Origin: Lunularia cruciata
Taxonomy: Eukaryota > Streptophyta > Marchantiopsida > Lunulariales > Lunulariaceae
Length of the DNA: 64,000 nucleotides
Direction of reading: 5' to 3'
NCBI GenBank assembly: GCA_948567375.1
Contig: OX419759.1
Location: 3,201,303 to 3,265,302, forward strand
The notes under the pieces are model-generated. The model saw nothing but the letters and a program-made list of their open reading frames with translations. It searched no databases and had not been told where the DNA came from. Within the stretch, counting starts at the first letter, position 1. Every line of letters starts with the position of its first letter. The translations under genes and the position numbers were made by a program. Below are positions 48,201-59,404 of the stretch, piece by piece.

Positions 48201-48510
48201 GATGTTCTTCCCCATGCTGAAATTTGGATCCGATAAGTGCAGTCATGGCCGCTCATGATGATTCCCATGTACCCAGTCTGCATTGTTAGTTGATTCATGA
48301 CAAATAGATTTCTTCAATATGGAGAGTCGTAAGAGGACTGTGAGGAAGTTCTGGCTCACCCAACACTCCAAACTCACATATAACTCACTCCACGCTTTCT
48401 GATTGTCGGATCTTGAGACGCAGATGATGTCAATGATGTGAATTTGTAGCGTTAAGCATCAAGTTATATAACCTTTACCTAAACGGGGTATCTTTTCCTT
48501 GGAGTAGCAA
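45223..48510. other. Unique spacer between duplicate copies, AT-rich, hairpin cluster at 47.2-47.7 kb
   Basis: No protein-coding gene recognised. 46,009-46,245 is open on the plus strand but matches nothing I know. 47,232-47,676 holds at least five hairpins and is listed separately. Confidence 0.45.
47232..47676. repeat. Hairpin-rich segment, possible foldback/MITE-like element
   Basis: Inverted repeats are 47,232-47,240 with 47,252-47,260 (CGGGTATAG/CTATACCCG), an arm pair around 47,345-47,370 (GGGGCTTAGCCCC), 47,463-47,476 with 47,480-47,493 (14 bp arms, one mismatch), 47,562-47,568 with 47,572-47,578 (CCCTCCG/CGGAGGG), and 47,540-47,558 with 47,658-47,676 (GTCAAGATAGCA and its complement). 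The stretch CGGCTTGATGGGGTCTTCCC near 47,390 recurs with one change near 50,750. Confidence 0.5.
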
Positions 48511-48511
48511 G

Positions 48512-48697
48512 TTGCAATCTTTCATTGTAATTTTAACTGCCCTAGCTGATTGCATGTTTGCTGCACATGTGGCCAAAGCCAAAGAGTGCATCTGGTTGAT
48601 GTTTCTATTGATAGATTTTGGTTTCAAGTCTGATGGGACTTTGGTCTGGAATGACCGTCAAAGCTGCGTTGCCATACCTGAATATCCAGGTTTATAG
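48512..48697 (+). pseudogene. Ty1/copia RNase H fragment
   Basis: A 61-residue open stretch contains AKECIWLMFLLIDFGFKSDG, then VWNDRQSCVAIPEYPG. This matches the copia RNase H layout AAKEAIWLR-LL--LGF--DG...NDNQSAI-LA-NP. No other copia domain or LTR is visible nearby. It is a small relic. Confidence 0.6.
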
Positions 48698-48710
48698 CCG
48701 ACTTCGAACC

Positions 48711-48763
48711 AAGCACATTAACATCCAATTTCATTTTATATGAAATTGGATGTTGATGTGCTT
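48711..48763. repeat. Near-perfect inverted repeat
   Basis: Arms of 24 bp (48,711-48,734 and 48,740-48,763) with one mismatch flank a 5 nt TTTAT loop. The core is ACATCCAATTTCAT and its complement. It lies just after the copia fragment and is followed by GATGTTGAT-type micro-repeats. Confidence 0.7.
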
Positions 48764-49519
48764 GGTGTGATATTGATGTGATGTTGATCTGTCGAAATAA
48801 AAGCTGCTCGTTGTCCTCTATTCAACTAACAGATATTGTCTCCTAGATGTAACGTGACTTGGTGGGTATCTTGAGTATTTCCTTTCGCATCAGTACTTTC
48901 CTGTATATGTGCCTTTTCATTCAGGCAATCATTTGAAGCACGCCCGTTACCCCCATAAGGTTTATGTTAGCTTGAAGGACAATAACTGACATTGGAAGTT
49001 TAAAACGGACAGTTCTCTAGACTCAATTTGACTGTCACTAGAAACGACTACATCCTAGCTTATAAAGAATTGGATCGAGCCGAGCATGTTTGAGGTTGTT
49101 TTTAGTGTCCGCTCTTTGGCTAGGTGCAGCTCGTCTCCATATGCATTCCCGGAACTTCAAGCTACAGTATTTGCTTCCGCTCATGTGCCTTGGAGTTCTT
49201 GTGTACCTGTGATTCGACAGGCTAGCCTGAGTACCATACTGCTCTGACCTTCGATGCTTGCAACAATTACAGAAGTTTACCTTAGACGACTCTCTGGAAT
49301 TGACAGTCGCCTAAAGTAGATACTCTTGAATTATTTTGGTGATAGAGATCTCGACTGGCCTGTTGTGGAAGAAACTCAGTGCGGCTAATCGTAACCAATC
49401 TATGATCCACAATATTCAGAGCATACTTTTCTGGATCTAGATCTTCATAAATCCGTTTTGGTCCCCAGAACATTACTTCAGAAGCTACCTTGGTGGTAGC
49501 AGACTCAGATTCGTTTGAA

Positions 49520-50566
49520 GGGAATCAGTTTCGAGCCAGCAATAAGAGGAGTGGGTATCAATCTGTTACCCGCCAGTCTGCTGCTATGGCCGAAGACCAC
49601 AGGGCTTATGCGGTGGGAATATCTTCACAAAATGATGATTTCTCAATACTTGGGGCCTCGACTTTCTCAGCGGATCTCACTCCATCCCATGATCGCACAC
49701 CCGAAGGAGGATACCTTCACACGAGAGGTATTTGCTAAAGAGCTTCTCACATGTTGCGTAGTATCATTGTCCGATTTGACTTCTATGACAATTCAGTCGA
49801 AGGACATAAAGAGTGCGAACGCGGGATCAGCCCACGATTCTGAATGAATATTTTGTCGCCAAAAACGTATGCAGTACTCCCCGGGTCGCCACTCCTTTCC
49901 TACGTAGGTTGATTAGTACTCTTCGATCTCTTGAATGATGATGTTTTAGGGGTTATCCAAGATTCTGCAATTCGGAGTGTTGTCAAAGTACCTTAAAAGA
50001 TGGTTTGGCATGCCAGGACTATCCACTGGTTTCCATCATGAATACCGAAAGTGAAGACGAGGTTGTCCTCTTAGGGACGTGCGTATTTGACCCGGTGAGT
50101 GATGTTTTCTTGACCTTCAAGGTTGACAATAACAACGTTCTTGTTACCAATTTTTATCAACCCTTTTGTTTGAATCTCAAGTGTGGAAGATCATCGGAAG
50201 GTACATTTCTACCCGTTACTCGTGGGAGCGGAGGGATCAACAAAGGGTTCGCGGGTAGGCAAAATCGTCACCTGTTATTGACAACTCCAGGTCGGTGCTC
50301 TAAATATTTCAGGCAAACTGAAAATCGAGGTCACTATCAACGATACGAGAAGCAGCATGGAAGAAAGACACCTCTAGCCTTTACGGGGAGGAGCTTTTCT
50401 TTGTGTTGCAGATGGGAAAAGCCAATTAGTATACCCCAATGCAAAAAGAAGAAGGCCTTACTTGAGAATGCCCTCCAACTTATAGACCTTGGGATCTAGG
50501 AAACTTCGTGCCAGGGTACCCGCATGGCTTCTATCGATGTTCTTAGACCGGGGACAATTGGCTGAT
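49520..50566 (+). pseudogene. Third NCED relic, inverted relative to the intact copies
   Basis: Plus-strand frames show NCED exon 2 in order, broken by frameshifts: AMAEDHRAYAVGIS (cf. AMSEDDMPYAVRIS), then in another frame HPMIAHPKEDTFTREVFAKE (cf. HPMTAHPKVDPITGELFAY). SEDEVVLLGTCVFDPVSDVF, LNLKCGRSS, GGINKGFAGRQNRHLLLTTP and finally ARVPAWLLSMFLDRGQLAD-stop (cf. ARVPYGFHGIFLDEQQLAR) follow. The MHDF region and the final iron-ligand His are lost. No exon 1 homology is seen. It is much more diverged than the two intact genes, so it comes from an older duplication. Confidence 0.8.
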
Positions 50567-50800
50567 CAAGCCAATTGTACCTGGTCCAAGAATATAGACA
50601 AAAGCATGTATAAAGGGATTGGCCAAGATACGATCCTTTTATACATGTAGTTAAGATATCTTAGGTGTCGTAAGAGAGTTTTCTTCCAGGAGAGATTCTT
50701 GATATAATCGGTTAACCACATGTTACCTCGTACGTTTTATCCTTAAACGGCTTGACGGGGTCTTCCCTTCTTGTTTTACTGCGCGATCACCGTTTACATC
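50554..50800. repeat. Second hairpin-bearing segment
   Basis: ACAATTGGCT at 50,554-50,563 pairs with 50,569-50,578. CATGTATAAAGGGAT at 50,605-50,619 pairs with 50,633-50,647 with one mismatch. A stretch near 50,725-50,775 resembles 47,360-47,420 (ACGGCTTGACGGGGTCTTCCC-type, trimmed). It may be the same repeat family as 47,232-47,676. Confidence 0.4.
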
Positions 50801-52779
50801 GTTAAGATTCATGATCGGGAATCACCTACCTCGAGTTCCAATCTGTGTCACATGCATATATTGCATATTTCCAACAGTTATCTCGCGGTGCCTGCGATGC
50901 TCAAGAGGTGATAGAATAGATGAGAGGCAACATTTCCTGGCTCCAAAGTTGTTCCGGAAGGGCGCTAATGTTTGTAACTTTGCACTGTCTTACTTCAACA
51001 AGGTTAGATCCGCCTCTAAGTGATTCGCAAAAGTTTGCGGGAGAATTGGGATTTGCACCCTGCAGTGTTCACCGACGGGCAACAGCAGTAGAGGCTCCGG
51101 ACACGCCTAGACTCCTCGCTCCTCATTTCATTTACCTGCCATATCTTTGGAAGACTTATATCACCAATGGATTTATATCCGTTCAACAACAGATTACTTT
51201 GTTTTTTCTGTACTATATCACACGGTCCAACAACAGATTAGTTTCTTTTTGTTTATTCTGTACTCTAAGGACTTGCCCTTTTGCATTAGCCTCATGCTCG
51301 GATGTATCTTCTGCACTTTTTTTGCACTTGTATTCCATGTTTGCTTCCTTCTGAGTACACGATTTTGACCTTCGGCCAGGCTTTCTCCATTTGGATAAGG
51401 AGCCTAGATCAATCGAGCCATAAATTTCAACAATCAACTTGGAAACCGCGTCAAACTTCAACACATTGAAAATGAATTTGGATTGTTGGCGATGGTAGCA
51501 TATACGTCATGCGGTATCTCTGCTGATAATTGCAAACTGCATCCATGTGCTCCATCTAAAGTATGGCATAGGCCAAAGTGATTGACTTTCTATGAACCAT
51601 TTCATGCTGAATCATACCTGGGATGACTTAGTGCACACCTACGGCAAGACTGGTCCAGCTAACGATTTCTTCAGATCCTTGTTCTTCCGTTGAGAAAATA
51701 AAATCTTCTCAGCATGCATACTGGACAGAAATTGGACGCGAGCGACGGGGGCTAGCAGAGAGAGAAAGAGAGAAGAATGTCAAAGATAGATTCCAGTTTC
51801 CGTTCGATAATCAGAAACAATTTGCTTTCTATTTAACCAAGCGTTATCACATACAGGCCTTGTATGTATGTGGTTTGCTGGATGTGGTTTCCCCGGTTAG
51901 AGAATTTCTGAAATTTATAATGTTACAATAACATAACATACAGTAAATAAATAAGTGGATAGGTAATTATATTCACCTTTCAATTTTGGTTCCATCAGTG
52001 TCCTGATTGAATTGAATTGAAGGCAAAGGAGAATTCAATAGAAAGATTTGAGAACATTTAGTTTGGACAGTTCAAGACGAGGACCAAGAGGTTAATTGTG
52101 ATTGCTAAGCACATTTACAGAGATACTTTGATGCTTTGCAGATATCTATGAGGATGAATTTTTAAGTTACTTTGTCTCCCATGTGGACATGTTTTTCCAT
52201 CTAATTCTTTGTTTCAAGCCAATGTGCAACCTTACAAATGTATTTGTATTGTTGAGGGTAAGACACTTTATCTTTCTTTGAGAAGAAGAAAACTAGTGCT
52301 GATCAAAGAGGGAAAGTATAAACATTTGGGATTCAGAGATGCTATGTATTTGGAATTAGGATATTTGAGTAAGAGATACTTTTATCTTTCTTTGAGTCAT
52401 ACATACAATTTGTATTTATCCGACTTAAGTGTACAACTGACCATTCTTTTGTGTTTCAAATGTTTAAATGACATGTAGATATTATAGTGTTCTCATCTAT
52501 ATTTGAGAGTGAGGAAGCTGACTATGTTTTTTTCAAAGTATTTAAACAATATGAAGATGTTAGTGTTCTCATCTTACATTTGAGATTGAGGATCACAAAA
52601 TTATTTCACAACCAATATAATAATGTGGTGAAGAAAGACTAGGCATTTCTGATGGAGAAACTTCAAACTATATTGTTAGGTGAGAAGTAAAGCAAATATA
52701 GAAGGATTTTGAGAAGAAAAAATTTCTATATTTTCTATCATTTGTTCTTCAATCATGATTGAAAATCCATAAATATTGC
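50801..52779. other. No gene recognised
   Basis: Short ORFs only. 50,920-51,130 reads SDSQKFAGELGFAPCSVHRR on the plus strand, but I know no family with it. The interval becomes AT-rich after 51,700. Confidence 0.35.
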
Positions 52780-54410
52780 ACAAGTCTTACATAATATAAT
52801 TCTCTAAGTATAGAACCCCCAAGAGAAACACAAGAGAGAAAATACAAAGCTTTACACTCAATATTCCGTTGTCTCAAAGGAGCACCTTTGTCTTTATTAT
52901 ATAGCAAAGAAGATCCACTCAAAAGGAAACTCCATTGGATCAGATACATGGATTGGTGACATGTAAACTAGCTCCACCTTTAGATCTAGTTGTATGGATG
53001 GGTGACATGTTAATCCTTGTCCTATCTGGTAAATCAAATAGGTTTGACCAAAGAAAATCGTTAAGGAATCTTCCTATGGGAAACATAGAATTGCTTGGAT
53101 GAGATACCATTGGGAAGCTCTTAATGAGACACTATGATGTGGGAACCTTTTAAATTTCAAGGCCTAATTCATTCATTTAGGCATCCAAAATTGGCTTTGA
53201 ATTTTTTTGAATGTTTTGAACTCTTGCACTATTAGTGGAAGTATTCTTTTGATGACATCTCTATCTCATTTACTTAGTCCATCATATATAATATTCTAGA
53301 TGTTACCAAGCCAATTTCCACTTCTAGATAATATATCTAGCTACTAATATTACATATACTTTGTATATGGCTAGTCCTATTGATCAAACTATCTTGTCCT
53401 TACATTTATGATATTTCTTAGTAGGAGAAAGAGTACCATTAGAGGTCTTAGAGTATCAACAAGAAGAACATGTATGTCTTGATAGATTGATTTTTCATAT
53501 GTATTTTTCCATGCCTCTCCTTAATAGATTTGTCAAGTATAGTTTATGAACATCTTAGAAATTACTTCCAAGCAAATGATCTTTCTAGTTGTTTTAACAA
53601 GTTGTTCCAAGGGGTTGCAACAATTACAAGGGTAGAGATTCATAAATAATTTAGTCTAGTGTTGGGTGCTAATCTAATTCTTGCAATATAGAAGGACACA
53701 AGGGCATTAGACTAGTTCTTATTGAAGATGTCTTCTTGCATCTTGTTAGCCATATATCCACATCAATTTAGAGTTACTACACTTTGAGGTTGTGAGGTAT
53801 ATCTCTAAGCATCAAAGCACTTTTAGATATCTATTAGAGTATATTTTTCTATAAGTGGATGTTGAGAAATAGCATCTTAGGTGCATTCATCTTTAGAGAG
53901 TTTAAGGAGTCCTATAGATCCTTGGTAGGTCTTTTTGCTTTATGTGATCTTTGTCATGACATTTGTAGCATCACACCTAGATTGCTCGGACGTTGGAGTA
54001 GCAGTGTTAGTGGTTAGAGGTATTTTGGTAGTTTCTCATAGACTATTTGTTAACGGTCAGATTCTATATTTGAGGTATTGACTACATAGTGGGGCCGAGA
54101 ATCACTTGCACCATAGGATGTACCATGAGAGGAGTGATAGGGTTTGAGACGGAGGTTGAGCTCACAGGGTATACATTGAAGTGCAGCTCTAGAGAATTCA
54201 CTTCTTTGATGTTTAGCTTTGGAGTTCCTCGTTATGGAGGATATAGTCCAACGAGTGTCACTTGGATCTTAGCTAGAGTGGTTGTGATTTGATTGTAATT
54301 AGTGCACCACTGTTGAGTGATCTGATTAAGTATGATTTGAGTTATGAACAAATTGATTTCATCATAAAAATGAGGTTCATTGTGAAATCGAGTTGTGAAC
54401 TCTATTGGAA
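52780..54410 (-). repeat. LTR-like repeat, copy with TATATAATA box
   Basis: Reverse-complement alignment with 20,290-20,985 is continuous at both ends (54,410-53,945 and about 53,120-52,780). About 0.85 kb of extra sequence lies between. A TATATAATAAAG box on the minus strand near 52,905-52,890 precedes AGGTGCTCCTTTGAGACA. The right edge is cut at 54,410/54,411 by the start of the duplicated segment. Confidence 0.6.
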
Positions 54411-54438
54411 TCATCCAAATTAAGAAATTTCCTCCGGG

Positions 54439-54943
54439 GACTATGAGAGCAACGAGAAAGAGCGAAGGAGCGGATCAGTCATCTTCTTCCCGGTTTCTTC
54501 CTTCACATAATTGTTTGTGTGTACTCCAAGAATCCTGAATTGGTACATCTCAGCCTCTAGTTTTCCATGGCCAGAATTCGAATGCTTTCGTTACCTTCGG
54601 CATCGGACCTTGTTTCTCTTTGTCCAGGAGCTTTGTGTTGGGCTAGTCTTTTTGAACAGTGACTTTTCTCGTACCTCTCGTAACTAGCCCCTTCACGTGT
54701 TCTGTCAACTCCATTCATCGTTAATTCTTAACATATGGTGAGTGTGAGTCATATCTTTATTGAGACATGTGGTTCCATGGGTTTTCTGCACTGATTATCG
54801 TTTGAACAATCTGCTCTGTGCAATGTCAGGTGGAGGTTGTAGCGGAGGCTTTTGAGAACTTCCAATTGAAGACCTATGGCATCAAGACTCAATTACATGG
54901 TACTCCAAGTGGCAAGAAAAAGAAACGGTCTCCCAATTTTTAA
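54439..54943 (+). pseudogene. Orphan 3' end of the SAMHD1-like gene
   Basis: Homologous to exons 17 and 18 (37,056-37,166 and 37,457-37,570). The exon-17 copy has lost its AG acceptor (TTTCTCAG became CTCCGGGG) and about 7 nt after GAGAAA, shifting the frame. The exon-18 copy (54,830-54,943) still reads to the same stop codon with few changes. No upstream exons are present, so no enzyme can be made. Confidence 0.9.
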
Positions 54944-56293
54944 TGTTCCTATAATCTTTTCCTGGCAGTAGTCAAATGTGTATAATATAGCATGAAATAG
55001 TTTCCACCAGTTACATATCTTGTCTGCAAGCATCAGCAAGGTTTACACCTCTCAACGCAGCGGCAACAAGCACACCTTTCAAGTTACCATCGATCCGTAG
55101 CTTTATCAGTACAAGGAATTCCATGATATATCTTGTAACATGACGTTCAGGGTTCCAGCTCAAGTTGTCCTCTATTAGCAAACTGGTAGCAGGTTGTTCT
55201 GACCAACCGTTACCTGAATACTTGCAAAATTCGATTTGGTCAATGGGCAGTTACCTCGTGAAAATTTCACATGTGAGGAGGTAAGAGTTCACTTGCTATT
55301 TATATATAAGAGTACTGAAAAAGCTCTTTCAACAGCAAAGTTGACAAGAATTTTGCCTTCAGTTTTGCCTTTTGATCCCGAGCGGCAGTATTATAGGCAG
55401 AAATAGACTGCACGCTCATTGTAACAAGAATTATGATGGATCATGCGATGATTTGTTACCGGATTCTGGAAGTTGATTGCCCTCTACACACGAGCAACTC
55501 TGTAACAACAAGTTCTTTTAGAATGTTTTAAATAAAGGTTCTTTCTCTTATGGTTGATCTCCTTTATCCCTTATCTACCCATCTTATGCCAAGTTGGGCA
55601 CTTAGATTGTCATACACATGCCCGAATACTTGTGCTGCCGAATTACTATCTGATCTTCGCTGGTGATAGTACTCAACAAAGTACTACCAGATTCAGAAAG
55701 ATTTTCCTGATTAGACCGTTTTTCTTTGTCTCGCATCAGAAGTTGCCGGATTTGCTTCCAAAGAAGAAAGGTACTTACAGGTATTACATTGTACTCAACC
55801 TCCATATTTGCATTTGCTGCATCAATCATCTCCACGTTCTACAAGGTTCGTTTTGCATTCGCGACGGTGATGGATACGTCATCATCAGGAACCATTCGAA
55901 ATCATCAACAGAAGACTGACATCTAGACCTGGTTCCTGTGTTGGTTCACAGTACTTTTCATTTGCACTAAGACATTAACGTTATCTCACAGGCGCTTCTG
56001 AGGGAAGGAGCTTTGCAAGTCAAATGCAACTATAATTACAGATAGTCACACTAACACAGTACAGCAGAAGGGTTTTCCTTCTCCCCTTCTGGGGCTATAC
56101 CTAGAAGCAGGGGAAACCAATATACAGCCCCACATCTACTCTAGCATCCATGTCTTGAAAGAAGAGTTTCAGAGATTAGAAGTAGACAGCCTAATTTTAC
56201 CCATCAGGTCGATAATCATTTGAACCATCCGTATTGGACATCTCACGAGAAATGCAACGTCCAGTTATGGGATCCCCGAATATGGAGTCGAAC
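54944..56293. other. Convergent intergenic DNA of the derived copy, no gene
   Basis: Counterpart of 37,571-38,951 with small indels. Contains no ORF conserved between the copies over its full length. Confidence 0.6.
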
Positions 56294-58988
56294 CTACATG
56301 GGCCCCGAGTTCTGCCGAGCTAATTGTTGCTCGTCGAGGAAAATTCCGTGAAACCCATATGGCACTCTGGCAGGAAGCTTAATCGATGCCACTTTCTCTA
56401 ACGTCGGCGATCGAGCATCCATGACGAGAAGCTCAGACATGCCAGTGGTTTCGTTGTGGACGTAACTCAGAACGTAGCCGTCATCTTCTTCGATGGTTGG
56501 GTCTTCTGATCTCGGCACAAAGAAGGGCTCGCTCCCATAGCAGCCTGGTGGATAAAGGTGCTTTCCAACCAGGCTGGTTTTCTGATCACTGACGGAGACA
56601 TCAATTTTCACAACGCCTGATATCTTAGGCCATGGACCTGGAGTTGTCAAGTAGGTGTAACGATTTTTCCTGCCTGCACACCGATTGTTGATCCCTCCCA
56701 AGTCACAAATCTCGTCGGAGAGCTCCCTCCTAGATGACTGCCCAGTTTTCAGATTCAAGCGATACTCAGTGGGTCTTATTCTCAAGTTTCCAGGGTCGTT
56801 GAACATTGTATCCAAAGGACTCAACAGAGCCCCCGCTACGAGGACCACCTCGTCTTCACCTTCGTCCCATCCGTTTATGAAATGGAAACCATAGCTGGGT
56901 CCCGGCATGTCAAACCACTTCATCCTCGACACATCTGTATCGTACTTGGGCAACACCCCGAACTTGGGAACCTTGTCCTCATCTAGGAATATTGCAGAGT
57001 TATAACCATTCATCATGCGACCGATGCTGAACACTAATTTTGGCTCTGGAAATACTGCGTACCTTTCTGTCACAACGAAGTCATGCATAATCGTGGGCTC
57101 TTTCATGTTGATCCCCACAGTTGTACTCATCTGTCCTTCGGACGAAACTCTGAAGTATTTGAGAAAGGGTTGTCTGAAAAGGTCGTAAGCATATGCGAAC
57201 AGCTCTCCTGTGATGGGATCCACCTTGGGGTGGGCGGTCATGGGATGGGAAAGATCTCCGTTGAAGTCCAATCTCCCCAGAGTTAGTATATCTCCATCTT
57301 CTGAGGAGATCCGCACCGCATAAGGCATGTCATCCTCGGACATGGCGAGCAGACGCCCGTTGTGGAAGGCCAGTCCAGCGTTTGCAGTACCGAATCCTTT
57401 CCTACGGATCACTCCCAAAACTTTGCGTAAGCCGAATAGTACAATCCTTGACAATCCTGTCAACCCGAATAGTTCTCCCATAGCCCTGGGCATTATTGCC
57501 CTTCCTGCCCTGGCCTCCTGCTCGCATCGAAATGAGAAGAGATACATCAGATATCAGTGACAGTGAAGCATCCATGATATTCCGTTGGTCTTGTACGCAA
57601 ACCAGGACAATAAATTTCACAGTTGTTTCTGGAGAATACGCCTTAAACTACGTCACAATAAATTTGTTAACCCGAAGAAGTTAATCCTTCCATTTCCACT
57701 CTTTGTTTCTTGCAAGGCAGTTGACATTTAGTCCTTAACGAAGAAAAGCGGCTGCTCATCTAAAACCTCTTGACTTCTTAACTAACAGTGAAGTCTGAGA
57801 CAACCGCTTGACACCAGTTTTCTATTGAAGGAATAAAGGGGTCTAAATTTGCAGTAAATGGCCAATAGCAAATTGTCGAAGGACGGTAAGAATAAATAAT
57901 CCTGCCTCTGAGCAATTCTGCTGAACCAGGTCATGTTGTTCATTCCGGCAGTTTATCAGTCCTGACATATGTAGAAGTTGGGTAGTCAGATCCTAGCAAG
58001 AGATTTAGTCTCACAGTAATTATCATGGCCAGTCGTTGTCGGTTGACAGCATACCTACTGCAGATATCAGCATTGCAATCGTAATTGCCAATAATGTAGG
58101 AATGTACTTCACAATCTTGCGTCGTTTGCTGGTAGCTGTAAGTGCTTGCAGGGATCTATCTAGAGTCAGCCCACGTTACTCAGAAACATCCATGGATATA
58201 AACGTCTTGAAACAGATGAAAAAATAACGCAGCCTCACCTCCAAAAACCGATTGGTGCGCGTGTAGCGACAGCAGTAACTGGCCCGACCATCGTGGATAC
58301 GAACAGCATGTAACATACCATCCCCATCAAACTGATGATATCCCCCTGTTGGCATGAACTGTGGATTCGATCCATTCCGGACGTACACACCATTCAAAGC
58401 CGTAGGGAGAGACCCTTCAATTTCCAGGCAAAATCCTGACGGAGCATATTCTTCAACGACTGGCGCAAAATTGTCATTTAGCTGCTTTGCTGGATCTGCG
58501 CTATGTGGTCGTTGAGCTGGTTCCATGAGAGTTATGAGGCCCTCTGCTACATTGCAAATCGCTGATGGTACATCCTTGGAACTCCACACTTGCTCCAAAA
58601 TAGAGTTTAGAAGCCCCTCTATCCGATTTCCATCTTGCTTTTGCATAACCGCATGAGTTCGGATTGGTGTTATCAGTTTCGGCCTTCGTGCGGATAATCC
58701 CTCCAAGTGCACGAGCTGCGAATTTCCAAATCCACTACCTCCAGTCTTGCCGCTGGTTGGCTTGATGAGTTTATTCAAATTAGAACCCACCCTTAATTTG
58801 CTTGCGTCCTTGTATTCTCCATCTCTACTACTTCCTGCAGCTTTAACTCTATATGTTTCTTTCACAGACTTCAGTGTGATTGAATCCGACTGAACGTGCT
58901 TCACTAAAGACGATGAACTCAAGTTTCTTTCTCGACTCGCAAGGAAAGACGAGCGCAGCTCCATCGCACTTACTGCACCGGTAGCCAT
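56294..58988 (-). CDS. NCED: 9-cis-epoxycarotenoid dioxygenase, copy 2
   Basis: Exon 1 (58,988-58,239, 750 bp) and exon 2 (57,517-56,294, 1,224 bp) have exactly the same lengths as copy 1, with a 721 bp GT-AG intron, giving 657 residues. All four iron-ligand histidines (346, 395, 462, 640) are kept, and no stop or frameshift is seen, so it is probably functional. By manual count it differs from copy 1 at 13 of 250 residues in exon 1 and 31 of 407 in exon 2. Changes cluster at residues 272-294 (GLSRIVLFGLRKVLGVIRRK in copy 2) and around His462 (SYGFHFIN instead of TCTFHFTN). The proximal promoter is duplicated with it. Role as for copy 1: xanthoxin formation in plastids for abscisic acid. Confidence 0.9.
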
Positions 58989-59398
58989 ATGCAGCAGAAT
59001 GTTCGAAATGTTCGAAAGCTACAGAAAACTGAATCCGGATGTATGTCCCATCAATCTTGTATCTGCAGTACACGTTACACTTCCTTATCAGAAACTCAAT
59101 AGCACCGATAGTTTCAGCACCTTCGACTGTGACTTCTGCCCGACGGCATTGAATCATTGACATCTAGACAGATTGAAAGGGAACGATAACATTCGAAGGG
59201 CTTCCCCACTCCTACGAACGACACCACCATGAATCGCGTTCAGTCAAGAGCAATCTGAGTCAGTGCACTATCCAGAATCTTACGATTGTTCCAAACAAAT
59301 TCTGCTCATGGCTGCAGTTTATATCAAGCATGCAACCATGAAAATGTAACCATGGAACTGAGGTAAATATAAGATACAAATGTTTCGATCAGAACCGG

Positions 59399-59404
59399 CA
59401 CGTG
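59399..59404. promoter_or_regulatory. CACGTG/ABRE-like motif upstream of NCED copy 2
   Basis: CACGTGT is 411 bp upstream of the start codon, the same distance as in copy 1, although the flanking sequence has indels. Confidence 0.45.

Noticed and set aside
51030-51120. Possible tRNA-Ser-like stretch (GGTGCAAATCCC) on the minus strand
   Set aside because: The acceptor stem does not pair with a 5' counterpart at the right distance, and no anticodon arm is visible.
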